Source: Zunongwangia atlantica 22II14-10F7 (lineage in GTDB: Bacteria > Bacteroidota > Bacteroidia > Flavobacteriales > Flavobacteriaceae). Taken from it: DNA of 64,000 bases. Made by a program: the position numbers and the translations under genes. The notes under the pieces were generated by a model. The model had not been told where the DNA came from. It saw only the letters and a program-made list of their open reading frames with translations, and did no database searches. Of this stretch, positions 17,209-25,059 are shown piece by piece. Position 1 is the first letter of the stretch, and the number at the start of each line of letters is the position of its first letter. The stretch covers positions 62,001 to 126,000 of the forward strand of contig NZ_ARYN01000011.1 of NCBI RefSeq assembly GCF_002094855.1, given 5' to 3'.

Positions 17209-18462
17209 TTACTCTTTAATAATTAATTGATTATTATTGAAGATCCCGATAGCTTTTCCTTTTAAAGACTGACCTAAAAATATACTGTTTTGTGAGGTAG
17301 AAAGAATATCAGATTTCTCGAAAGTATATTTCTCTTCAGGTAAAAAGAAACTCAGTTTCGCCGATTCTTCTTCAGCGATTTTAGAATTTTCAGCTTTAAA
17401 ACGAACTCTTCCACGGGTTAAGATCTCGATAGTTTCTTCCGTAGAAAAAATTGTTTGTAAAGCTCCAAAAGCACTTTCTAAACCAATACTTCCGTAGCTG
17501 GCATTATCAAATTCTACTTTTTTATTCTCTATATCGATTGGATCGTGATCGCTGGTTACAAAATCGATCGTTCCTTCTTTTAATCCTTTAATTAAAGCTT
17601 TTGTATCGCTTTTAGTCCTTAGTGGAGGTAATACTTTTGCCCGAGTATCAAATTCGCTAAGTAAATCATCGGTTAATACAAGATTGTGAATGGCAACACT
17701 ACAGGTGACATCCAGACCTTTTTTCTTAGCTTCTTTAATTAGCGCAACAGATTTTTCTGTAGAAACGGTTGGGATATGGAGTTTCCCGCCGGTATATTCT
17801 AAAAGATAAAGATCACGTGCAATTTGTAGATCTTCAGCAAGATTAGGGATTCCTTTTAAACCTAAAAGTGTGCTGTTATGATGCTCGTTTACAATTCCCT
17901 TACCAGCAATTTTCTTTTCTAACGGAAAAGATTGCACCAATCCGTCAAAATTTTGTGCGTATTGCAATGCAATTTTTAGAAGATTAGGATTGCTTACCGG
18001 TTTTTTATAATCTGCAAAACTCACCGCACCGGCATTGCTCATATCGTAAAGTTCGGCTAGATCTACACCTTCGGCCTTTACGGTTAACGTACCGGTTGGC
18101 AATAGATTTACCGCATTTGCATGGGCCTTCGCCTTTACCGAATATAATGCAGCACTATTATCGATAGTAGGATTACTTTGCGCATTTAAAACTACATCTG
18201 TAAAACCGCTAAAAGCAGCTGTTTTTAGTCCGTTTTCTATCGTTTCACGTTCTTCATAACCCGGTTCTCCAAAACTCACGCTGGTATCAAACCATCCTTG
18301 CGAAACGTGCAATCCTTCGATGTTAATTTCTTTATCGGCTTTATCTTCAATAGTATTTCCGATTTTTTTGATAACGCCATCTTCAATAAGAATATCGGCT
18401 TGTTTTAAATGATAATCGCTTTGCTGGTCTACGATTGTGGCAGATTTTATAAGTAGCTTCAT
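17209..18462 (-). CDS. Dihydroorotase-like amidohydrolase lacking metal ligands
   Basis: The 417-residue protein has the full fold and length of a type I dihydroorotase: GWFDTSVSFGEPGYEERETI, GLKGIPNLAEDLQIARDL, VLPPLRTKSD and TSDHDP. However, the metal motif DxHxH is DTSVS here (residues 59-63), the second His of the HxxH element is Thr (LHIPTVST, residue 232), and the TSDHDP loop lacks its usual following His. The catalytic Asp of that loop remains. It is probably not an active metallo-dihydroorotase. In Pseudomonas a similar inactive dihydroorotase acts as a structural partner of aspartate transcarbamoylase, which is a possible role. It overlaps the BatA-domain gene by 4 bases. Confidence 0.85.
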   Translation of the reverse strand: MKLLIKSATIVDQQSDYHLKQADILIEDGVIKKIGNTIEDKADKEINIEGLHVSQGWFDTSVSFGEPGYEERETIENGLKTAAFSGFTDVVLNAQSNPTIDNSAALYSVKAKAHANAVNLLPTGTLTVKAEGVDLAELYDMSNAGAVSFADYKKPVSNPNLLKIALQYAQNFDGLVQSFPLEKKIAGKGIVNEHHNSTLLGLKGIPNLAEDLQIARDLYLLEYTGGKLHIPTVSTEKSVALIKEAKKKGLDVTCSVAIHNLVLTDDLLSEFDTRAKVLPPLRTKSDTKALIKGLKEGTIDFVTSDHDPIDIENKKVEFDNASYGSIGLESAFGALQTIFSTEETIEILTRGRVRFKAENSKIAEEESAKLSFFLPEEKYTFEKSDILSTSQNSIFLGQSLKGKAIGIFNNNQLIIKE

Positions 18463-20384
18463 TTAAAGAATTTTAAGAGGAGCATTTCTATGGTTAAAAA
18501 GATCAATGCAAAAATAACAAACCATTTCCAAAGCACATCGATTTGTTGCGCAGCTTTTGCACTTTCAAAATAAGTATTTAGGTCGGTTTGCTTTTCGATA
18601 TTTTTAAATTCGTTAATATCCAGATAATTAAGGTCGCTTTCGTTTCTTGGATAATTATAACTAATTGGTAAAATTCTATTTTGTTGATACATTATCATGT
18701 AATTTCCTGCATTTTCAGGCAGCTCTGTGGTGGTTACCGTAATTTTATCTGTGGTATTTTGTTGATGCGGAATAAAAGCTTCTCCTGAATTTTGCTTAAT
18801 TTCGACTACCTGATCGCCACTTCCTGCAATGTTTACATCGAAGGTGTTTTCTTTGCCAACTTCAAAATATAAGCTTGCCATTTTTAAGGCTGAAATTCCT
18901 AAATTATAAAAAACAGGAACGATTAATGGAGAATTCTGGAAGTTGGAGTTCTCCTGATTTATGGCTGCTGAAAATAAATAGCTATTGCCAGAATTCATTA
19001 AAAAGGCGTTCCTATTTTGAAAGGATAATGCCGCTGAAGCATCTTTATTAAAATTATAAAAGCTTTGTACTTCAGGATATTGAAAGTTACTGATCTCTTT
19101 TTCAAAAGTATCCTCAAAAAGTGGATGCTGAAAGGCAATTTCAGTAATTAATAATTCCTTATTTTGTTTATTCTGAATCATTGGTAAGCCAAGATTCGAT
19201 AAAAACGGGTTGTAATTTTGAAGCTGAAGAGTAGAAGCCGGGATGATGCAAACCAAAGTTCCTTGCTTTGCTTTTTCCAACACCTGGTTTTGTAAAGCAG
19301 TGTTTATTTGTTCTACTTCGTTTAAAATGATCAAATCTGCTGCGCTAAAAGCACTAAAATCGACCTCATTTTCATCAAAATTCGTGTAAATGAACTGGTC
19401 TTCAGTAAAAATTCGGCTAAGAAAGTCGGCATCGGTGCCAGAAACACTCAAAACATTGATTTTTGGCGTTTCAGCATAACTGAAAAATAGTTCATTATCG
19501 TAATAAAGTCCGTTATCTTCAATAGAAATAATTCCGTTTTCAATTTCTTCGGCCTGTAATCGAAATTCGATTCCCTGTTGCTTATTTTCTTTAAAATTGA
19601 TGCTCTTTTTAGCTAAAATCTGCTCGCCGTTTTTCAGACTTATAGGAATATCGCGATCTAATTTCTCAGTAGTGCTAAATTTGGTTTTTAATGTAATCTG
19701 ATTTAGGTTTTTATCGATCACAAAAGCCGAATCTATACTGATATTGGCGATATTTTGGGCTTTGTTTTTTATAAAGTGATATTCTACGTTTTCAAGCTTA
19801 TTTAAATCGCCAAAGTTTTGCTGAAAATCTGAAATTAAAACCAGCCTCTGGACATCTGCCGGATGCTCATTAAAAAACTGTCGGGCTTTTAAATTAATTA
19901 GGTCGAAATTCATCGAATTTGAACTGTAATCGATGTCCTGAAGTTCAGATTGATTTTCTGCAGGAGAAATTATTCCGAAGTCATTAGAATTGGTAAACAA
20001 TCCAAAAGCCTGGTTTTCCTGATTACTTTCTAAAAGTTGCTGAATATTATGTTGCAGCATTGGCCCGTGTTCGCCACGCAGCTGCATGCTAAACGAATTA
20101 TCCAGATATAGCAGGGTAGAGGTGCTTTGTTTTGCCGTTTTCCCCGATGGAATAAATGGCTGCGCAAAGGCAAGGATCAAAAAGGCCAAAGCTAAAGTAC
20201 GCGCTGTAAGAATCAGCCATTTTTTAAGCTGATTGCTTTTGCGATTTTCCTGAACTACTTTTTTAAGAAATTTTACGTTGGTAAAAGCCTCTTTTTGAAA
20301 TCTACGAAGCTTAAATAAATGAACAATAAAAGGGATAACCAGTAAAATTAAAGCATATAGAAGTTCTGGATATTTAAACTGCAT
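18459..20384 (-). CDS. BatA-domain membrane protein
   Basis: This 641-residue protein begins with the double-transmembrane BatA/aerotolerance N-terminal domain: FKYPELLYALILLVIPFIVHLFKLRRFQKEAFTNV, a basic stretch, then WLILTARTLALAFLILAFAQPF. A large periplasmic region follows (about 85-610), starting with a von Willebrand A-like segment (LLYLDNSFSMQ, a MIDAS-like DxSxS start), and a final membrane helix (about 618-638). The function is not established; the name comes from the Bacteroides aerotolerance operon. It heads a four-gene operon with the dihydroorotase-like protein (4-base overlap). Confidence 0.85.
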   Translation of the reverse strand: MQFKYPELLYALILLVIPFIVHLFKLRRFQKEAFTNVKFLKKVVQENRKSNQLKKWLILTARTLALAFLILAFAQPFIPSGKTAKQSTSTLLYLDNSFSMQLRGEHGPMLQHNIQQLLESNQENQAFGLFTNSNDFGIISPAENQSELQDIDYSSNSMNFDLINLKARQFFNEHPADVQRLVLISDFQQNFGDLNKLENVEYHFIKNKAQNIANISIDSAFVIDKNLNQITLKTKFSTTEKLDRDIPISLKNGEQILAKKSINFKENKQQGIEFRLQAEEIENGIISIEDNGLYYDNELFFSYAETPKINVLSVSGTDADFLSRIFTEDQFIYTNFDENEVDFSAFSAADLIILNEVEQINTALQNQVLEKAKQGTLVCIIPASTLQLQNYNPFLSNLGLPMIQNKQNKELLITEIAFQHPLFEDTFEKEISNFQYPEVQSFYNFNKDASAALSFQNRNAFLMNSGNSYLFSAAINQENSNFQNSPLIVPVFYNLGISALKMASLYFEVGKENTFDVNIAGSGDQVVEIKQNSGEAFIPHQQNTTDKITVTTTELPENAGNYMIMYQQNRILPISYNYPRNESDLNYLDINEFKNIEKQTDLNTYFESAKAAQQIDVLWKWFVIFALIFLTIEMLLLKFFK

Positions 20385-20532
20385 ACCGATTTTTAAGATA
20401 CTTCAAATATAAAGAAATTGTATGGCAGGGAAACTTGATAATCAAGATTAAATGTTGCGCATTTAATTTATGCGATAATCAAGAATTTATGCATCTTTTT
20501 TTCAGTAAAATTTCTAGTGAATTCAACTAAAA

Positions 20533-21744
20533 TTAAGCACGTTTGATGTCGAATTTAAAACTGGTGTTTTCACCCAGGACAGAGGATACACTAATCTTTC
20601 CGTTTAAAGATTCCACCAGCTTTTTAACCGTTGAAAGTCCGATACCGTTCCCCTGGTTGCCCTGCCTATCGGTAATATAAAGTGTTTTAAAAAGTTTAAA
20701 GATATTGGATAATTGATCTTCAGGAATACCAATTCCGTTATCGGTTACTGTGAAGTGATAATAATTTTCGTCCATAGAACTTTCAATATCAATTACAATT
20801 TTTTCTTTGTTGTTGTATTTAATACTGTTGTTTATAAGGTTTATGAAAATTTGCTCTAAAGCTGATCTATTGCATTTTAGAAACATATTTTCTTGCGGAA
20901 AATTGATCTCACAGTTATCATTAATATTCAGTAAATCAATAATATCTTCTAGTAGATGATGAAGATCAAATTCAACTTCTTCTGAAGCTACAATGCGATC
21001 ACTCTCGTAATGATTTAAAATCCCATTGATATAATCACTTAATTTTAATGCCGATTTTTTAAGATTTAAAAGCAGTTCCTGGCCTTTTTCGTCTACTGCA
21101 TCTTTATACCTTACTTTAAGCAAATCTGCAGTAATAATCATATTTGCCAAAGGCATTTTCATGTCATGTGATACAACGCCGGCAAAATCTTTTAATAGCG
21201 AGTTGTGATCGTCCAACTGTTGCTTTATTTTTTCCAGATACAGGTTTTTTCGGCGTAACTCAAAAAGTTTTTCTACCTGTTTAGCCAGAGTTTTCAGCGC
21301 TGTTTTTTGCTCATCATTCAGCTTGTTAATTTTGGTATCCAAAACGCATAAAGTTCCTAAGGCAAAACCTTCATTGTCGATTAACGGCATCCCGGCGTAA
21401 TAAAGGATGGGCAGCTCTGGATTTGTGGTAAAAGGATTATCTCTAAATCTAAGATCTTTACGCATATCTTCAACCTCCATTAGATCGTGAGGTTCTAAGA
21501 TTGCATGGCCGCAATGAGAATATTTTCGTTCAGATTCAGTAATCGGCGGCCCACCGTGATTGGATTTAAACCAGTTTTTTTCCTCTTCAACCAGCGTAAT
21601 TAAAGAAATAGGTGTTTTGCAAATGTAAGAAGCCAGTTTAGTGATATTATCAAACTCCTCTTCAGAAATTCCTTTAAGAAGCTCGATCGAGTTAAGTGCA
21701 TTTAACCGCTCTTTTTCATTTATAGGTTTAGCTGGATGAATCAT
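20533..21744 (-). CDS. GAF-domain sensor histidine kinase
   Basis: The 403-residue protein has no membrane segment. Residues 25-165 form a GAF domain with the SLITLVEEEKNWFKSNHG and GTLCVLDT motifs typical of Bacteroidota GAF kinases. A HisKA helix follows with SHDMKMPL (His193 as phospho-acceptor), then an ATPase domain with NLINNSIKYN (N box), DNGIGIP (G1) and GNGIGLSTVKKLV (G2). It would sense a cytoplasmic signal and phosphorylate an unlinked response regulator; no regulator gene is adjacent, so it is an orphan kinase. Confidence 0.92.
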   Translation of the reverse strand: MIHPAKPINEKERLNALNSIELLKGISEEEFDNITKLASYICKTPISLITLVEEEKNWFKSNHGGPPITESERKYSHCGHAILEPHDLMEVEDMRKDLRFRDNPFTTNPELPILYYAGMPLIDNEGFALGTLCVLDTKINKLNDEQKTALKTLAKQVEKLFELRRKNLYLEKIKQQLDDHNSLLKDFAGVVSHDMKMPLANMIITADLLKVRYKDAVDEKGQELLLNLKKSALKLSDYINGILNHYESDRIVASEEVEFDLHHLLEDIIDLLNINDNCEINFPQENMFLKCNRSALEQIFINLINNSIKYNNKEKIVIDIESSMDENYYHFTVTDNGIGIPEDQLSNIFKLFKTLYITDRQGNQGNGIGLSTVKKLVESLNGKISVSSVLGENTSFKFDIKRA

Positions 21745-21840
21745 TGGGATTTATCAATTTTTAAGATGAAAAACTGAGGTAATATTAACTGTTAAGACAA
21801 ATTTAACAATTATTTTGGAATTGATATTAACAGTTTTCTA

Positions 21841-22605
21841 TCAATATTTTTCGAAAGCTCCAAGGCCAAATAAAGCGAAATCATATTTCACAGGATCCTG
21901 GTGGTCTAGCCTTCGCAAAGCTGTATCTAATTCAGCCAAAGCTTTTGCGTCGTTTTGTTTTCGTTTAAGCAGCTTTAATTTTCTCGCGATGTTGCCTGAA
22001 TGTACATCAAGCGGACAACTAAGTTGTGAAGGAGAAAGTGATTCCCAGATCCCAAAATCGACACCACAATTATCCTTTCTTACCATCCATCGCAAATACA
22101 TATTTATACGTTTTGCAGCGGAATTTTTTAGAGGATCGCTTACGTGTTTTTGCGTGCGTTTTTCATGCGGAAGTTCAAAAAATATCTTCTTGAATTCGTG
22201 AATCGCTGGTTGAAGCGAATTTGCCGAAGCATGAGTGTTAAAAATCGCTTCTAAACCATCGTGATTTTTATAAATGTTTTGAAGCGCCAGCATAAAATAG
22301 CAAAGATCGATGTTATTAAAGGTTCTGTGAACAAAACCTTCCATGCCTTCTATGTCTTTTTTACTGAAATTCAGAATAAAATCATGCGGACTATTTTCCA
22401 TACGCAGCATAAGATCATTGGCATTTTTCAGGATGCTTTTTCGATTTCCCCAGGCAATAGTTGCCGCCAGAAAACCTGCAATTTCGATATCTTCTTTTTT
22501 GCTGAATTGATGCGGAATCTGAATAGGGTCTGTACCAATAAATTGCGGATTGTTGTATTGATCTACCTTAAAATCCAGAAATTCTTTTAACTCGCTTTTC
22601 TTCAA
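21841..22605 (-). CDS. TIGR02757 (DUF2400) family protein
   Basis: This 254-residue soluble protein matches a conserved Bacteroidota family of unknown function. Features visible are AGFLAATIAWGNRKSI, GFVHRTFNNIDLCYF, RINMYLRWMVRKDNCGVDFGIW and LSCPLDVHSGNIARKLKLL. The last two blocks recall helix-hairpin-helix DNA glycosylases (a Trp-Met-x-Arg segment followed by a Cys-Pro-Leu-Asp site), but the usual iron-sulfur cysteines are absent, so that link is speculation. It is a single gene, 47 bases from the ABC ATPase gene upstream. Confidence 0.85.
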   Translation of the reverse strand: MKKSELKEFLDFKVDQYNNPQFIGTDPIQIPHQFSKKEDIEIAGFLAATIAWGNRKSILKNANDLMLRMENSPHDFILNFSKKDIEGMEGFVHRTFNNIDLCYFMLALQNIYKNHDGLEAIFNTHASANSLQPAIHEFKKIFFELPHEKRTQKHVSDPLKNSAAKRINMYLRWMVRKDNCGVDFGIWESLSPSQLSCPLDVHSGNIARKLKLLKRKQNDAKALAELDTALRRLDHQDPVKYDFALFGLGAFEKY

Positions 22606-22652
22606 AAACTTATCTTTTTAATGCTATGATCAGTCGAAAATTGATGCGAAAA

Positions 22653-23312
22653 TTACACAATTTCGCCATCTACCATGGTAAGTTTTCTATCGGCCATATC
22701 GGCTAGTTCTTCGTTATGCGTCACAATTACGAAAGTTTGCCCAAATTCGTCTCTTAACTTAAAAAACAATTGGTGCAAATTCTCTGCAGATTCACTATCT
22801 AAATTCCCAGAAGGTTCATCGGCAAAGATCACGGCAGGATTATTCATTAGTGCCCTGGCAACTGCAATTCTTTGCTGCTCACCACCACTTAAGGCGGAAG
22901 GTTTGTGATGCGCTCTATTTTGTAACCCTAAAAAGCCCAAAAGTTCCATCGCTCGCTTTTCTGCTTCAGCTTTTGGTGTATTTTTTATAAAAGCAGGAAT
23001 GCAAATGTTCTCTATCGCGGTAAATTCTGGCAATAATTGATGAAACTGAAATATAAAACCAATATGATCATTCCTGAATTTCGCCAGGCTTTTTTGGCTT
23101 AGACCATAAATATCGGTTTCATTAATAATTAATTTTGAAGCTTTATTTTTTTCAGGCAAATCTAAAGTTCCCAAAATTTGAAGTAAAGTGGTTTTTCCGG
23201 CACCTGAAGCCCCTACAACCGAGACAATTTCGCCTTTTTCAATATGAAGATCTACACCTTTTAAAACATGTAAATCACCATAATATTTATGAATATTTTC
23301 AATAGTTATCAT
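22653..23312 (-). CDS. LolD/MacB-type ABC transporter ATPase
   Basis: The 219-residue ATPase has Walker [11 protein letters not shown]-loop [14 protein letters not shown], signature [15 protein letters not shown], Walker [13 protein letters not shown] and the switch His in VTHNEELA. The GNLDSESA extension after Walker B places it in the LolD/MacB/FtsE group, which drives lipoprotein release or mechanotransmission rather than solute import. No permease gene is adjacent; in many Flavobacteriia the partner is encoded elsewhere. Confidence 0.92.
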   Translation of the reverse strand: MITIENIHKYYGDLHVLKGVDLHIEKGEIVSVVGASGAGKTTLLQILGTLDLPEKNKASKLIINETDIYGLSQKSLAKFRNDHIGFIFQFHQLLPEFTAIENICIPAFIKNTPKAEAEKRAMELLGFLGLQNRAHHKPSALSGGEQQRIAVARALMNNPAVIFADEPSGNLDSESAENLHQLFFKLRDEFGQTFVIVTHNEELADMADRKLTMVDGEIV

Positions 23313-23465
23313 AAGCTCTGTAAAGTGCCCGAAAATTAGCCAAATAAATCGCCAACCCCAAGTTTAAAATATTATTAATTGGTTTTGTACAATTTCAGCA
23401 ACAATTATTTATCTAACATATGCTAAAATTAGCCAAATAGCCTATGCGTTTTTTTAGCTATGCCT

Positions 23466-23473
23466 TACATTTG
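23466..23473 (+). promoter_or_regulatory. -7 box of msrA
   Basis: TACATTTG is an exact match to TAnnTTTG, 17 bases before the msrA ATG. No good -33 element was found at the expected distance. Confidence 0.4.
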
Positions 23474-23490
23474 AAAAAATCATTAGTGTT

Positions 23491-24027
23491 ATGAAAGAAC
23501 AGGTAGCGACATTAGCTGCAGGATGTTTTTGGTGTACAGAGGCTGTTTTTCAGCGATTAGAAGGTGTAAACAATGTAATTTCGGGCTTTACGGGAGGTTT
23601 TATTAAAAATCCGCCGTATCGTGAAGTGGTAACCGGTAGAACGGGGCATGCTGAAGGAATTCAGTTTAATTATGATCCTGAAATTATAAGTTTTCAGGAA
23701 TTATTATTAATATTCTTTTCTACTCACGATCCTACGACTTTAAATCGCCAGCAAAATGATGTTGGGACGCAATATCGTAGCGGGATTTTTTATCATTCTG
23801 AAGAACAAAAGCAAATCGCAGAACAGGTTATTGCAAAATTGGAAGCGCAACAGGTTTTCAAGGATCCTATTGTTACTGAAGTTACCGAAGCTTCTCCCTT
23901 TTATGAAGCTGAAGCAGAACATCATAATTTTTATAACGAACATCCTAGTCAGCCATATTGCCAATATATTATCGATCCAAAAATCCATAAATTACAATCG
24001 CTTTTTGCTGAAAAATTAAAGAAATAA
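23491..24027 (+). CDS. msrA: Peptide-methionine (S)-S-oxide reductase
   Basis: MsrA repairs oxidised methionine (the S epimer of the sulfoxide) with thioredoxin as reductant. The 178-residue protein shows the active-site motif AAGCFWCTEAVF (catalytic Cys12), GFTGG, the YREVVTGRTGHAE segment and FFSTHDPTTLNRQQNDVGTQYRSGIF, all standard. There is no signal peptide, so it acts in the cytoplasm. It starts a three-gene run with folE and a small membrane protein. Confidence 0.97.
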   Translation: MKEQVATLAAGCFWCTEAVFQRLEGVNNVISGFTGGFIKNPPYREVVTGRTGHAEGIQFNYDPEIISFQELLLIFFSTHDPTTLNRQQNDVGTQYRSGIFYHSEEQKQIAEQVIAKLEAQQVFKDPIVTEVTEASPFYEAEAEHHNFYNEHPSQPYCQYIIDPKIHKLQSLFAEKLKK

Positions 24028-24036
24028 ATTTCCGAT

Positions 24037-24633
24037 ATGGCTTATCAAAGTTTTGAAGAATATTCGATAGAAGTAACCAATTCCTTAAAGGATAATTATA
24101 AAAGTATTATTACTGAATTGGGAGAAGATCCCGATAGGGAAGGTGTTTTAAAAACACCAGAGCGTGCTGCCAAAGCAATGCAATTTCTTACGCAGGGTTA
24201 CGAACTGGATGCTGAAAAGATCCTGAAAAAAGCCATGTTTAAGGAAGATTATGACGAAATGGTGGTGGTAAAAAATATCGAACTTTATTCACTTTGTGAG
24301 CATCATATGCTTCCGTTCTTTGGAAAAGCTCATATCGCCTATATTCCAAACGGACAAATAGTTGGATTAAGCAAATTGCCAAGAATCGTAGATGTTTTTG
24401 CAAGGAGATTACAGGTACAAGAACGTTTAACGCACGATATTTTAGAATGTTTAAACAACGTATTAAAACCACAGGGAGTTGCAGTAGTGATTGAAGCACA
24501 GCATATGTGTATGATGATGCGCGGAGTACAAAAGCAAAATAGTACCACCACAACATCTGGATTTAGAGGACAATTTGAAAAAATAGAAACCAGGAACGAG
24601 TTTTTAAAACTCATAAGCTCAGACCTTTCGTGA
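24037..24633 (+). CDS. folE: GTP cyclohydrolase I
   Basis: FolE turns GTP into 7,8-dihydroneopterin triphosphate, the first step of folate and pterin synthesis. The 198-residue protein has the zinc-binding Cys-His of [17 protein letters not shown], the Cys of HMCMMMRGV, and the family segments [23 protein letters not shown] and TTTSGFRG. It begins 9 bases after msrA and is probably transcribed with it. Confidence 0.97.
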   Translation: MAYQSFEEYSIEVTNSLKDNYKSIITELGEDPDREGVLKTPERAAKAMQFLTQGYELDAEKILKKAMFKEDYDEMVVVKNIELYSLCEHHMLPFFGKAHIAYIPNGQIVGLSKLPRIVDVFARRLQVQERLTHDILECLNNVLKPQGVAVVIEAQHMCMMMRGVQKQNSTTTTSGFRGQFEKIETRNEFLKLISSDLS

Positions 24634-24681
24634 AAACTGGCATCTTATTTGATTCTATAGAATGAATCAACACAAAAAAAG

Positions 24682-24981
24682 ATGCTAAAAGATAAATTAT
24701 TTTTAAAGGGTTTAATGTTAGATGCCATTGGTATGCTAACAGTTGGTATTCCAGTAATAGGTCCTTTTTTAGATATTGTATGGGCACCATTCGCGGCTCG
24801 TAAAATGAGAGAAATGTATCCTGGTAAAAATGGAAAATTAGCTTCTGTGATCGTATTTATAGAAGAGATTTTACCTTTTACAGATATAATTCCAACCTTT
24901 ACTTTAATGTACTTATATACCTATGTTTTCAAAAAGGAAAGCAGAAAACAAGTACGAACAATCGAAGTAGAAAGTTATTAA
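24682..24981 (+). CDS. Small conserved membrane protein
   Basis: This 99-residue protein is not one I recognise by name. It has a hydrophobic hairpin (about 10-35, GMLTVGIPVIGPFLDIVWAPF), a basic loop (ARKMREMYPGKNGK), and a second hydrophobic stretch (about 52-84). It ends in a basic, charged tail. It is third in the msrA-folE run, 48 bases after folE, and is followed by a terminator. Confidence 0.7.
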   Translation: MLKDKLFLKGLMLDAIGMLTVGIPVIGPFLDIVWAPFAARKMREMYPGKNGKLASVIVFIEEILPFTDIIPTFTLMYLYTYVFKKESRKQVRTIEVESY

Positions 24982-25004
24982 ACCAAGAATCCCCTTATAA
25001 AGCG

Positions 25005-25038
25005 AAAGCCTGTTTGAGTTATTCAAACAGGCTTTTTT
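25005..25038. terminator. Terminator between converging genes at 25 kb
   Basis: Arms AAAGCCTGTTTGA (25005-25017) and TCAAACAGGCTTT (25023-25035) form a 13-base stem with a 5-base loop, followed by a T run on the plus strand. It ends the msrA-folE unit and lies just past the receptor gene converging from the right. Confidence 0.85.
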
Positions 25039-25059
25039 AATTGCTTTCAATTTATAGGT

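Noticed and set aside
21815-22201. 128-codon plus-strand frame opposite the TIGR02757 gene, and similar antisense frames such as 24239-24556 and 41078-41404
   Set aside because: They lie opposite genes with clear family motifs, and their translations are rich in Cys, Phe and Ser with no domain. They are shadows.
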